Source of the DNA: Halobacillus kuroshimensis DSM 18393
GTDB lineage: Bacteria; Bacillota; Bacilli; Bacillales; Halobacillaceae
NCBI RefSeq assembly: GCF_000425705.1
Contig: NZ_AUDY01000011.1
Location: forward strand, 62,001 to 126,000
Reading direction: 5' to 3'
Length of the DNA: 64,000 nucleotides
A program made the position numbers and the translations under genes. Under the pieces are notes generated by a model. It made no database searches. It was not told where the DNA came from and was given only the letters and a program-made list of their open reading frames with translations. Below, piece after piece: positions 50,742 to 58,977 of the stretch; the first letter of the stretch is position 1; each line of letters opens with the position of its first letter.

Positions 50742-51752
50742 TTATATAAAGAATGCGTCATACCACAGGCTCACGGCGTATACGACAACCGTTACGATCA
50801 CTAAAAAGGCAAGAACAAACCTTTTTTTGAAATAAGCCAGCATTAAAATCGTGTTTTTTAAGTCGGTCATGGGTCCATAAACGAGAAAGGCAAGAATAGA
50901 GGTCGAAGAAAAGAGTCCTTTAAAAGAAGAAGCGACAAAGGCATCAGCCTCTGAGCACAAGGATAGAATGTAGGCAAGTCCCATCATCACCGCTGGTCCG
51001 GCCAGTGCTCCATTCCCAATATCCATTAATGTTTCCCGTGCAACATAAGTTTGAACAATTCCGGCGAATAAGGCTCCAATTATGAGAAACTTCCCCATAT
51101 CGAAAAATTCATCACTGGCATGCTGGAACGTTTCGGCAATTTTACCTGACCGATCGTTGTCGTTGTCATGGGTATGCTGGTGCTTCGCGGCTTCTGTTGT
51201 TTTTTTATTCAGCTGCCAGCGATTGCCGAAAAATTGATAAATGACAGCCCCTACAAGCAAGGAAACGATGAAGGCCAGTCCCATTCTTGCCCAGGCAATA
51301 CTGAGGTCGGTCTGAAAGGCATAAAACGTCGACAAAAAGACGATGGGATTAAGGACAGGGGCGGAGACAAGGATGACAATCCCTACATGAAGCGGCATCC
51401 CTTTTTGGATCAGTCTTCGTACAATCGGAACAATCGCGCATTCACATACCGGAAAGACAGCGCCAATGGCAACGGCAGGGAACAGAGCCAGATAAGGGTT
51501 GGCGGGTATGTATTTTTTAAGTGTTTCTTCTTTCAAAAATGTTTGAATTACTGCAGATATAAATACACCAAGAAGTACGAAGGGGATGGCTTCCAATACA
51601 ATGCTGATGAACATCGTGTTTAAATCTAATAAAGAGGGTGGGATGGAAAACATGTTTTCAAAAGGAATGGTATCACCAAATAAAAAAAGAGCGAAAAAAA
51701 TCACTAATAAAAAATAAATCATACTGGATGGCGGAGAATGATCCTGGTACAA
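50742..51752 (-). CDS. YcgR/DUF318-family permease
   Basis: 336 residues from TTG 51752, seven bases after AAAGGAGG; the longer frame from 51809 would begin within the Zur box. Eight or so spans form two repeated halves: IVLEAIPFVLLGVFISAVIQ, VFPVCECAIVPIVRRLIQKG (conserved CEC motif), and SLCSEADAFVASSFKGLFSS. Members (UPF0718) are linked to metal handling. A central His-rich cytoplasmic loop (AAKHQHTHDNDNDR) could bind zinc. The Zur box just upstream and the YcgQ partner support zinc starvation control. Confidence 0.83.
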   Translation of the reverse strand: MYQDHSPPSSMIYFLLVIFFALFLFGDTIPFENMFSIPPSLLDLNTMFISIVLEAIPFVLLGVFISAVIQTFLKEETLKKYIPANPYLALFPAVAIGAVFPVCECAIVPIVRRLIQKGMPLHVGIVILVSAPVLNPIVFLSTFYAFQTDLSIAWARMGLAFIVSLLVGAVIYQFFGNRWQLNKKTTEAAKHQHTHDNDNDRSGKIAETFQHASDEFFDMGKFLIIGALFAGIVQTYVARETLMDIGNGALAGPAVMMGLAYILSLCSEADAFVASSFKGLFSSTSILAFLVYGPMTDLKNTILMLAYFKKRFVLAFLVIVTVVVYAVSLWYDAFFI

Positions 51753-51780
51753 ATAAAGTCCTCCTTTACATTTCGGTTTA

Positions 51781-51803
51781 TAAATCGTAATGATTTCGAT
51801 TAT
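51781..51803. promoter_or_regulatory. Zur box upstream of the YcgR/YcgQ operon
   Basis: TAAATC then GTAATGATTTC then GATTAT, nearly the full Bacillus Zur consensus with one base changed in the right arm. It lies 29 bases upstream of the TTG start of the permease gene (minus strand). Confidence 0.8.
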
Positions 51804-52063
51804 ACACATATACTATTAACCGGAATTTCATAGACTTTGTCAATACTAGATACAAGAAAAGTATATGATAGAAATATGAGGTTAATTCGTATTGATTACA
51901 ATTTGATCAATAGAGATTGGGGGGATAACGGTAAACGAAGCACACATTCCAGCATGAAATCATGATCACATATTTTATTTTGTGAATCTCTGTAAATAAG
52001 AAATTGGACTACCGTAATTTGGTAAAATGAAAGGTGTAGAAAATGATTGGAGTGAGAGGGATT

Positions 52064-52249
52064 ATGACCAAACAAAAATGGGGAATCCTATTTGTCGTGG
52101 CAAGCGCAACCGCAATGATAATCAACTTGGTATACTTCAAGTCAGGAGACTATTATGATGTTATCCGGATCCTTTCCTACGCTGTGTTCATCATAGGGTC
52201 ACTTATGATTCCCACCTATGCAAAAGCTGAAAAAAAGACGGATTCCTAA
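52064..52249 (+). CDS. Hypothetical small membrane protein
   Basis: 61 residues from ATG 52064 (GTGAGAGGG just upstream; an in-frame ATG at 52043 adds seven residues). Two hydrophobic spans are seen: GILFVVASATAMIINLVYF and ILSYAVFIIGSLMIPTY, with a short charged C-terminus. It resembles many Bacillus small YkzI-like proteins without a known function. A terminator follows directly, so it is a single-gene unit. The 310 bases upstream hold the Zur box of the divergent operon and nothing else I can name. Confidence 0.65.
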   Translation: MTKQKWGILFVVASATAMIINLVYFKSGDYYDVIRILSYAVFIIGSLMIPTYAKAEKKTDS

Positions 52250-52273
52250 TCAAAGGGAGTTCGTCTTTTTTTA
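52231..52273 (+). terminator. Terminator after the small membrane protein gene
   Basis: AAAAAAGACG pairs with CGTCTTTTTT; part of the left arm lies within the gene's last codons. Confidence 0.75.
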
Positions 52274-52299
52274 TTTATGTAACCGCATACAATTGTTCG

Positions 52300-52315
52300 T
52301 TCTCCATAAAGAACT
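52300..52315. promoter_or_regulatory. SinR-like operator upstream of the sugar transporter, site 5
   Basis: GTTCTCC-AT-AAAGAAC has the same 7-2-7 inverted layout as the site at 687-702, about 350 bases before the transporter start. It would link the transporter to the EPS regulon. Confidence 0.45.
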
Positions 52316-52568
52316 AAACTTTTCATAAATGTTATAAACTTATTATAAACTTCAAAATAACAATCAATAGTAAATTTTTTCTAAGTATCGCCTATCCCAG
52401 GCGTGGGGCACATTCAGCGTATAGTGAATACTTTTGTAAACCTTTTCATTTTGAGGGTGATGTTTTAAAAGTCAGGATTCAGAGAAATGTATAGCTAAGA
52501 TTTCACATTTACCTATTTATAGAAGTTCAAAGGCTGAAGGAGGGAGCAGAAGCTTTCAGGAGGTAATC

Positions 52569-52590
52569 GATATGGAATGCATTCCATATC
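52569..52590. promoter_or_regulatory. Perfect 22-bp palindrome with leader reading frame upstream of the sugar transporter
   Basis: GATATGGAATG followed by its exact reverse complement. The left arm contains ATG 52572, which sits seven bases after AGGAGGT and opens a 13-codon frame (MECIPYHSSNGLL, stop 52611-52613). The dyad could be an operator or an RNA hairpin that hides the leader's start. A long main-ORF start at ATG 52577 also lies within it. Confidence 0.55.
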
Positions 52591-52645
52591 ATTCAAGCAA
52601 CGGACTTTTATAGTCATCGAATTTAAGAGAGGATGTTCCAAGCAG

Positions 52646-54100
52646 ATGAAACGAAGTCGGACGTATATTATATTCTTATCAGTCATTGCGGCATTGGGAG
52701 GGCTGCTGTTCGGCTATGATACAGCTGTTATTTCTGGTGCAGAACAATCTCTGGAAGTCTACTTCATAGATAGTTTAGGATTGAGTAAATTATTTCAAGG
52801 GTTGACGGTTTCCAGCGCGTTGATTGGCTGTATCGCAGGTGGGTTGATCAGCGGGATGCTGTCCGACCGGATTGGACGAAGGAATTCGCTGATCGTCGCA
52901 GCTGTATTGTTTTTCATTTCCGCACTCCTTTCCAGTTCACCGGAGTTTCTATTCTTTACTAAAGGTGAACCGACCATGGGTCTTTTCATTATGTTCAATA
53001 TTTATAGAATTATTGGTGGTATCGGCGTAGGGCTTGCATCCGGACTGGGACCGTTATATATCAGTGAGACGGCTCCGGCGAAAATCCGAGGGAAATTGGT
53101 AACCTTATATAACCTGGCTATTATTTTCGGGATGCTGGTCGTATACATTATTAATTGGAGAATTGTATCGGGACAAAGCATGAGCTGGATCAACGATATT
53201 GGGTGGAGGTATATGTTTGCTTCAGAAGCCATCCCGGCTCTGCTGTTCTTCGGACTGTTATTCCTCGTGCCAGAGACTCCGCGTTATCTGGTCATGAAAA
53301 ATAAGGATAAAAAAGCGATGAATATTCTTGAGAAAGTGAATGGCTCGGAAAAGGCAGCCAAGGATATCTATAAAAATATCAGACAGGCTGTCGACAAGAT
53401 GGATAAAACGAAAACGAGCATTTTCTCCTATGGGAAAATGGTCGTGTCGATAGGGCTGTTGCTCGCAATCGCTCAGCAATTTGTGGGTATTAATGTGATT
53501 CAATATTATGCACCGCGGATTTTCTCTAATATGGGCGCCTCTACGGACAGTTCCATGCTGCAGACAATCTTGATCGGGGTCGTGAACTTCATTTTTGTTT
53601 TGATCGCTCTTTTATTCGTTGAAAAGGTTGGACGAAAACGACTGCTTCTCATCGGTTCTGTCGGAATGGCGGTAGGGATGTTCGGGATTGCTGCTTTAGC
53701 TTTCGCCGGCTCGATGGGCGTTGGTGCGCTGATTTCCATCCTTGTCTTCGTAGCCTTCTATAACTTGTCTTTCGGTCCGCTTACATGGGTGCTCGCATCA
53801 GAACTGTTCCCGAATAAAATCCGTGGTCAGGTCATGGCATTGACTGTGGCGGTGAACTGGGGAAGTAACCTGCTCGTCTCAACGACGTTCCCGACGCTTC
53901 TTGAAATGGGAGCAGGTTTCACATACGGTCTCTACGGCCTGATGTGTGTGCTATCCTTTGCTTTCGTCTGGAAGCTTGTTCCGGAAACGAAAGGGAAGAC
54001 GCTCGAAGAAATCGAGCAGTACTGGCTCAGCAAGCAGAAGAAAAAACAAACCAAAGAAATCGGCGTGAAGAAGCTGAGCGGAAAAAAGGTATCCTGGTAA
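52646..54100 (+). CDS. MFS sugar:proton symporter
   Basis: 484 residues and twelve spans. Sugar-porter signatures: AALGGLLFGYDTAVISGAEQ, SDRIGRRNSLIVAAVLF, the central PETPRYLVMKNKDKKAM and the closing PETKGKTLEEIEQYW. It is related to XylE/AraE/GalP-type symporters, so it probably imports a pentose or hexose. ATG 52646 begins at the usual N-terminus (KRSRTYIIFLSVIA); an upstream in-frame ATG at 52577 would add 23 residues and remains possible because the best ribosome binding site is near 52560. Confidence 0.85.
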   Translation: MKRSRTYIIFLSVIAALGGLLFGYDTAVISGAEQSLEVYFIDSLGLSKLFQGLTVSSALIGCIAGGLISGMLSDRIGRRNSLIVAAVLFFISALLSSSPEFLFFTKGEPTMGLFIMFNIYRIIGGIGVGLASGLGPLYISETAPAKIRGKLVTLYNLAIIFGMLVVYIINWRIVSGQSMSWINDIGWRYMFASEAIPALLFFGLLFLVPETPRYLVMKNKDKKAMNILEKVNGSEKAAKDIYKNIRQAVDKMDKTKTSIFSYGKMVVSIGLLLAIAQQFVGINVIQYYAPRIFSNMGASTDSSMLQTILIGVVNFIFVLIALLFVEKVGRKRLLLIGSVGMAVGMFGIAALAFAGSMGVGALISILVFVAFYNLSFGPLTWVLASELFPNKIRGQVMALTVAVNWGSNLLVSTTFPTLLEMGAGFTYGLYGLMCVLSFAFVWKLVPETKGKTLEEIEQYWLSKQKKKQTKEIGVKKLSGKKVSW

Positions 54101-54108
54101 TATCATAG

Positions 54109-54158
54109 AAAAAAGGACGCTGAACAAACCTTGGAGGTCGGTTCAGCGTCCTTTTTTT
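54109..54158. terminator. Bidirectional terminator between convergent transporter and ppdK genes
   Basis: AAAAAAGGACGCTGAAC pairs exactly with GTTCAGCGTCCTTTTTT. Confidence 0.92.
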
Positions 54159-54181
54159 GAGGGGGAATCCTGTTTCTTCTA

Positions 54182-56848
54182 TTACTGATACTGCGGAACT
54201 TGGAGTGTATGACGAACGGATGCTTGAGCAGCTGCCAGCCGGGCGGAAGGGACCCGGAAAGGTGAGCAGCTTACATAATCCATCCCAAGGTTAAAGCAGA
54301 ACTGGATGGATGTCTTTTCGCCACCGTGTTCTCCGCAGATGCCGGTTTTTAAAGACGGCTTCGTCTGCCGGCCCAGCTTCACTCCGTTTTCTACCAATTT
54401 TCCGACACCATCCTGATCCAGTGATACGAACGGATTTTGTGGAAGGACATCGTTTTCGACGTAATGGTGAAGGAATTTCCCTTCTGCGTCATCCCGGCTG
54501 AACCCGAATGTGGTCTGGGTCAAGTCGTTCGTTCCAAAGGAGAAAAAGTCGGATTCCTGTGCGACCTGGTCGGCCGTTAACGCGGCTCTCGGAGTTTCAA
54601 TCATTGTTCCGATCAAGAATTGAAATTTCTCTCCTTCCTGCTCTTCCACCTGCCGGCTGATGTTCAGGACGAGTCGGCGCATGTCTTTCAGTTCGTTAAC
54701 GTGGCTTACTAAAGGAATCATGATTTCGGGGATGACCGTGATTCCTTTTTTCATAACATTGGCCGCGGCTTGGAAGACAGCTCTGACCTGCATTTCATAG
54801 ATTTCAGGGTGGATCATGCCAAGACGACAGCCGCGGTGGCCGAGCATTGGATTGGATTCCTCCAGAAGCCGCACTTTCCGCAGCATGTTTTTCTTCGTCT
54901 GCAGTTCCTCCGCGTCAGGGTTCGTGCAGGAAAGTCTTGTGACATCTACGAGCAGCTCTTCTTTATCAGGGAGGAATTCGTGGAGCGGTGGATCCAACAA
55001 GCGGATCGTAATTGGATGTCCCTGCATCACTTCAAAGATTTTCTCGTAATCTTCCTGCTGCATCGGCAGCAGCTTATCCAATGCTTCATTCCGTTCCATG
55101 TCCGTTTCAGACAAAATCATATCCTGCACCGTCGGCAGCCGGGAGGCGTCCATGAACATGTGCTCGGTCCGGCACAACCCGATTCCGTCGGCCCCGAACT
55201 CCAAGGCTTTGGCAGCATCGACTGGATTGTCGGCGTTGGCCCGCACCCCCATCTGAGCTTCCTCGTCCGCCCATTGGAGGAGAAGCTGGAATTCATCGGA
55301 TAGTTCCGGCTCAATCATTGGGATGGCCCCGTCGAAAATTTCACCAGTGCCTCCGTCGATCGTGATCAGATCGCCGTGCTTGATCGTTACAGATCCTGTG
55401 GTGAACTGTTCGGTTTCCAGATCAATCTTGATGGAGTCACAGCCGCAGATGCATGCTTTCCCCATGCCTCTGGCGACAACGGCCGCATGACTTGTCATTC
55501 CGCCGCGGCTTGTGACGACAGCTTGTGCTGCTACAATCCCGTGAATATCATCCGGTGTCGTGTCCGGGCGGACGAGGATGACCTTCTTTCCTTTTCCGGC
55601 CAGTTCTTCGGCTTCATCCGCATCAAAAACGACCTGTCCGGAGGCAGCACCCGGGGAGGCCGGCAGTCCTGTCGCGATTTGAGGACGCCCGTGTCCTGGG
55701 TCAATGCGGTGGTGGAGGAGCTGGTGAAGCTGATCCGGATCTACGCGCAGCAGGGCCTCGCGGTTGTCCATAATCTGCTCCCGTACCATCTCAACGGCAA
55801 TCCGGATGGCGGCTTGAGCTGTGCGTTTTCCTGTGCGGGTCTGCAGAATATATAGATTTCCGCGTTCCACCGTGAATTCGATATCCTGCATATCTTTATA
55901 GTGATTTTCTAACAGATTACACGTGTCCTCCAGCTGTTGATAGACCTCCTGCATGTCGTCTTCCAGGCTGGCGATGGGCTGAGGGGTACGGATGCCGGCA
56001 ACGACGTCTTCACCCTGGGCATTTATCAGGTATTCTCCGTATAACTTCGCTTCGCCGGTGGACGGATTGCGGGTGAACGCTACACCTGTACCGGAATCTT
56101 CGCCCATGTTACCGAAAACCATACTCTGGACATTGACGGCTGTTCCGAGGTGGCCTGGGATTTGGTTAAGACGGCGGTATAAAACGGCACGCTGATTGTT
56201 CCAGGAATCAAAGACAGCCCGGATAGTGAGAAACAACTGTTCCTTCGGGTCCTCCGGGAATGTCCGGTCGGTCTGGGCGCTGACGATGGATTTAAAATCT
56301 TCGATGATGCCTTTCCAATCCTCTGCAGTGATTTGCGTATCGGATGTGTATCCATTTTCAGTCCGTGCGTTTTCGAGACGCTGCTCAAAATGATAGTGAT
56401 CCACTTTTAACACAACATTACTGAACATTTGAATGAAGCGGCGGTAAGAGTCATAGGCGAAACGGGGGTTTCCGGTCAATTCGGCCATCCCTTTGACCGT
56501 GTCATCATTCATGCCCAGGTTCAAAACGGTGTCCATCATCCCGGGCATTGAATGAACCGCGCCGGAACGGACAGACACGAGAAGGGGATTTGATGGACTG
56601 CCCAACTCCTTACCTGTGGTCCCCTCCAGTTTTTTCAGCGCATCAAGCACCTGTCCCTCGACTTCTTCAGGGAGCTGCTGGCCGGAGTCGTAGTAGGAGC
56701 GGCATGTATCCGTCGTGATTGTAAACCCGTAGGGCACTGGCAGACCGATCTTCGTCATTTCGGCCAAATTGGCTCCTTTTCCTCCCAGTAACTCTTTCCC
56801 TGCATGTTTAAGCTGATCGAACATGAAAACAAACGTCTTATCCATCAC
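54182..56848 (-). CDS. ppdK: Pyruvate, phosphate dikinase
   Basis: 888 residues, the normal length. The N-terminal ATP-grasp domain opens with GGKGANLAEMTKIGLPVPYG; the phosphohistidine domain shows GGMTSHAAVVARGMGKACIC; the C-terminal PEP/pyruvate barrel includes MIETPRAALTADQ and the catalytic TGICGEHGG. It interconverts pyruvate, ATP and phosphate with PEP, AMP and pyrophosphate, allowing reversible glycolysis or gluconeogenesis. It is coupled by a four-base overlap (GTGA) to the gene for its regulatory protein. A terminator follows. Confidence 0.96.
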   Translation of the reverse strand: MMDKTFVFMFDQLKHAGKELLGGKGANLAEMTKIGLPVPYGFTITTDTCRSYYDSGQQLPEEVEGQVLDALKKLEGTTGKELGSPSNPLLVSVRSGAVHSMPGMMDTVLNLGMNDDTVKGMAELTGNPRFAYDSYRRFIQMFSNVVLKVDHYHFEQRLENARTENGYTSDTQITAEDWKGIIEDFKSIVSAQTDRTFPEDPKEQLFLTIRAVFDSWNNQRAVLYRRLNQIPGHLGTAVNVQSMVFGNMGEDSGTGVAFTRNPSTGEAKLYGEYLINAQGEDVVAGIRTPQPIASLEDDMQEVYQQLEDTCNLLENHYKDMQDIEFTVERGNLYILQTRTGKRTAQAAIRIAVEMVREQIMDNREALLRVDPDQLHQLLHHRIDPGHGRPQIATGLPASPGAASGQVVFDADEAEELAGKGKKVILVRPDTTPDDIHGIVAAQAVVTSRGGMTSHAAVVARGMGKACICGCDSIKIDLETEQFTTGSVTIKHGDLITIDGGTGEIFDGAIPMIEPELSDEFQLLLQWADEEAQMGVRANADNPVDAAKALEFGADGIGLCRTEHMFMDASRLPTVQDMILSETDMERNEALDKLLPMQQEDYEKIFEVMQGHPITIRLLDPPLHEFLPDKEELLVDVTRLSCTNPDAEELQTKKNMLRKVRLLEESNPMLGHRGCRLGMIHPEIYEMQVRAVFQAAANVMKKGITVIPEIMIPLVSHVNELKDMRRLVLNISRQVEEQEGEKFQFLIGTMIETPRAALTADQVAQESDFFSFGTNDLTQTTFGFSRDDAEGKFLHHYVENDVLPQNPFVSLDQDGVGKLVENGVKLGRQTKPSLKTGICGEHGGEKTSIQFCFNLGMDYVSCSPFRVPSARLAAAQASVRHTLQVPQYQ

Positions 56849-57663
56849 GCAAAACTCCCCCTCTTGTTATAGAGATCTAAAATAATATCAGCCGTTTCTT
56901 CGATGGCTTTATTAGACACATCGATAATTGGGCAGCCGATACGTTTCATAATATTTTGAGCGTATTCCAGTTCAGTCAGGATCCGGTTCAGAGACGCATA
57001 ATTAGCAGGACCGGTAAGTCCGAGGTTTTTCAAGCGTTCTTTACGGATGTCGTTCAACTTCTCAGGAGTAATGATCAGGCCGATGCATTTGATTCCCGGA
57101 ATTGAAAAAAGTTCTGGTGGTGGCGGAATCTCCGGAATCAGCGGGACATTGGCCGTTTTAATTTTCTTATTGGCTAAATACATCGATAGAGGAGTCTTGG
57201 ATGTCCGGGAAACGCCGACGAGAACAAGGTCTGCCTGGTTCAGGCCTCTAGCTTCCTGCCCATCATCGTATTTCACAGCGAATTCAATCGCTTCAATTCT
57301 CTTGAAGTAGTCTTCGTCCAGCTTTCTGATCTGTCCTGGTTCACAGGTGGGTTCCATTTGAAACTTTTGAGAAAACACACCCATGAGCGGATTCATCATA
57401 TCTACAGCCGTAATTCCTTCTTCTTCCGCACGCTGGTCAAGATAATGTTTGAGAGTGGGCGTGACGATCGTATAGGCGATGATGGAAGGATTGTACTTGG
57501 CTAATGTGATGACATTATTCATTTCCTGCTTATTCTGCACATAGGAAAAATGTTTCATGATGATATCCTGCCCAGTAAATTGACTCATGACTGTCTTAAT
57601 CATAAGATCGGCGGATTCCCCCGCGGAGTCAGAGACAATGTATACCGTTATTTGTTTAGTCAC
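56845..57663 (-). CDS. Pyruvate phosphate dikinase regulatory kinase/phosphatase (DUF299, YqfL-like)
   Basis: 272 residues. VYIVSDSAGESADLMIKTVM opens the family, and the P-loop VLVGVSRTSKTPLSMYLANK lies near residue 150. Such proteins use ADP to inactivate PPDK by threonine phosphorylation and phosphate to reactivate it; the target gene follows immediately. In Bacilli YqfL also influences gluconeogenic control through CcpN. The start is GTG 57663 after GGGAGAGG. Upstream lies a dense dyad region. Confidence 0.92.
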   Translation of the reverse strand: MTKQITVYIVSDSAGESADLMIKTVMSQFTGQDIIMKHFSYVQNKQEMNNVITLAKYNPSIIAYTIVTPTLKHYLDQRAEEEGITAVDMMNPLMGVFSQKFQMEPTCEPGQIRKLDEDYFKRIEAIEFAVKYDDGQEARGLNQADLVLVGVSRTSKTPLSMYLANKKIKTANVPLIPEIPPPPELFSIPGIKCIGLIITPEKLNDIRKERLKNLGLTGPANYASLNRILTELEYAQNIMKRIGCPIIDVSNKAIEETADIILDLYNKRGSFA

Positions 57664-57748
57664 AAAACCTCTCCCTGCTTGGTTAATGGCCGCAGTATCC
57701 GTGGATGTAGGAGTTATTTCGCTGTTCTTTTCAGGATTGCGACTTAAT

Positions 57749-57786
57749 ATGACACACTAATGATCATAATTAAGTTAATGTGTCAT
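57749..57786. promoter_or_regulatory. Inverted repeat upstream of the PPDK operon
   Basis: ATGACACACTAA (57749-57760) and TTAATGTGTCAT (57775-57786) pair at 11 of 12 positions across a 14-base spacer. It is a candidate operator, about 90-120 bases upstream of the regulatory gene (minus strand). It shares four bases with the next dyad. Confidence 0.5.
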
Positions 57787-57806
57787 ACTATTTATGAATA
57801 GTATGA
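57783..57806. promoter_or_regulatory. 10-bp perfect hairpin upstream of the PPDK operon
   Basis: TCATACTATT-TATG-AATAGTATGA, perfect arms with a four-base loop and no T-run, so more likely an operator dyad than a terminator. Confidence 0.5.
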
Positions 57807-57902
57807 TATCACCATTCTTATGGAGTTACAATAGGAAGATTTTTTATAGAGATGTCTGATGGTTTTCATCATAGTAGGAAAAGGAGGAGAGAGTGTATAT
57901 AT

Positions 57903-57939
57903 AAAAAAAGCCGGCCTTTGCAGCAGCAGACCGGCTTTT
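57903..57939 (-). terminator. Terminator after the glycine-betaine-binding protein gene
   Basis: On the minus strand CAAAAGCCGG pairs with CCGGCTTTTTTT around a loop of about 20 bases, with the T-run on the distal side. Confidence 0.85.
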
Positions 57940-57946
57940 GTATATT

Positions 57947-58822
57947 TTATTTTATCCATTCATCAATCAAATCCTGGTTTTCTTCCACCCATTTTTCAGC
58001 TCCATCAGCAGGTTCTTCACTGTCTTCCACGTAAGTGATCAACTCGCCGATCTGCTGGTCATTCATTTTCCAGTTTTTCAGCCATCCGCTCACTTCCGGA
58101 TAATCCTCATCAAATGCAAGTCGTGTCGCATGGTGGATTTTTTCAACACCGCCATACGTGTTTTTAGGATCTTCAAGGAACTTCAGATCATATTCGGAGA
58201 AAATCCAGTGGGGGCTCCATAGCGGAGCGACAATCGGTTCTTCTTCTTTCACGGCATTCCCGATTTCTGCGAGCATGGCAGATTCAGAGCTTGGCAGTAG
58301 TTCATAATTCAAATCATAGTCTTCAATCAACTGTTCCGTCACTTCCATCGTCCCTGCACCCGGTCCGAAGCCTGTAATCTGGCTGTTGAATAAGTCTTTA
58401 TGTTCGTTCAGGTCCTCTACACTATTCACTTCTTCCATATAACTCGGAACAACGAGCCCGACTTTCGCATTGTCAAACCATGCAGCTTCAGAAAAGTTCA
58501 CATCATCTTTATACTTTTCCAGGTAGTTCGCATCCTGGACGGGCAGCCAGATTTCAAGGCTTGCATCAAGGTCGCCGCTTTCCAATGCTTTCATTGTACT
58601 GCCCATGTTCAGGTTGTTGAGTTTAACTTGATAGCCCTCGTCCTCCAGAATCACCTTCCACATGTTGGTCACAGCAATATTTTCCGCCCAGTTGATTTGA
58701 CCGATGGAAATCTCCTGATCACCGCTGTCCGTCGATTCTCCATCTGCACTTCCGCAAGCAGAAAGGAAGGCAATGAAGAGCATGGTGCCTAATAAACTTA
58801 ATCCCTTTGTCCACATTTTCAT
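57947..58822 (-). CDS. gbsU: Glycine-betaine-type ABC substrate-binding lipoprotein (OpuAC-like)
   Basis: 291 residues. Lipoprotein signal LLGTMLFIAFLSACGSADGE (lipobox LSAC), then the OpuAC fold with INWAENIAVTNMWKVILEDE, GDLDASLEIWLPVQDANY and the tryptophan-rich ligand cage (APLWSPHWIFSEYDL). It binds glycine betaine or choline outside the membrane. No ATPase or permease gene is adjacent, so it is an orphan or pairs with a distant system. The position next to gbsR and divergent from gbsA-betA matches the gbsU gene known from Halobacillus halophilus, which is the basis for the symbol. Confidence 0.88.
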   Translation of the reverse strand: MKMWTKGLSLLGTMLFIAFLSACGSADGESTDSGDQEISIGQINWAENIAVTNMWKVILEDEGYQVKLNNLNMGSTMKALESGDLDASLEIWLPVQDANYLEKYKDDVNFSEAAWFDNAKVGLVVPSYMEEVNSVEDLNEHKDLFNSQITGFGPGAGTMEVTEQLIEDYDLNYELLPSSESAMLAEIGNAVKEEEPIVAPLWSPHWIFSEYDLKFLEDPKNTYGGVEKIHHATRLAFDEDYPEVSGWLKNWKMNDQQIGELITYVEDSEEPADGAEKWVEENQDLIDEWIK

Positions 58823-58881
58823 GTTAAAAACTCCTCTTTTAAGTATTGTATATGAATTCCAATATACGCTTAATTAAATTT

Positions 58882-58899
58882 GTTAAGAATTTATTTAAC
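58882..58899. promoter_or_regulatory. Candidate GbsR operator upstream of gbsU
   Basis: GTTAA-N8-TTAAC, a dyad in the gap between gbsR and gbsU. The same spacing recurs upstream of gbsA (59753-59770). Confidence 0.4.
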
Positions 58900-58945
58900 G
58901 AAAAGACGAAACAAATGACCTCTTTGAAGAGAGGTATGTATAGGA

Positions 58946-58973
58946 GCAGGCAGCCTGAATTCCAACTGCCTGC
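58946..58973 (-). terminator. Hairpin after gbsR
   Basis: GCAGGCAG pairs with CTGCCTGC around 12 bases; it lies just past the gbsR stop. The T-run is weak, so partial read-through into gbsU is likely. Confidence 0.65.
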
Positions 58974-58977
58974 TTTA

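Noticed and set aside
54770-55855. Plus-strand frames of 159-177 codons within ppdK
   Set aside because: Antisense shadows in a long conserved gene; the composition is Arg/His/Cys-rich and unlike real proteins.
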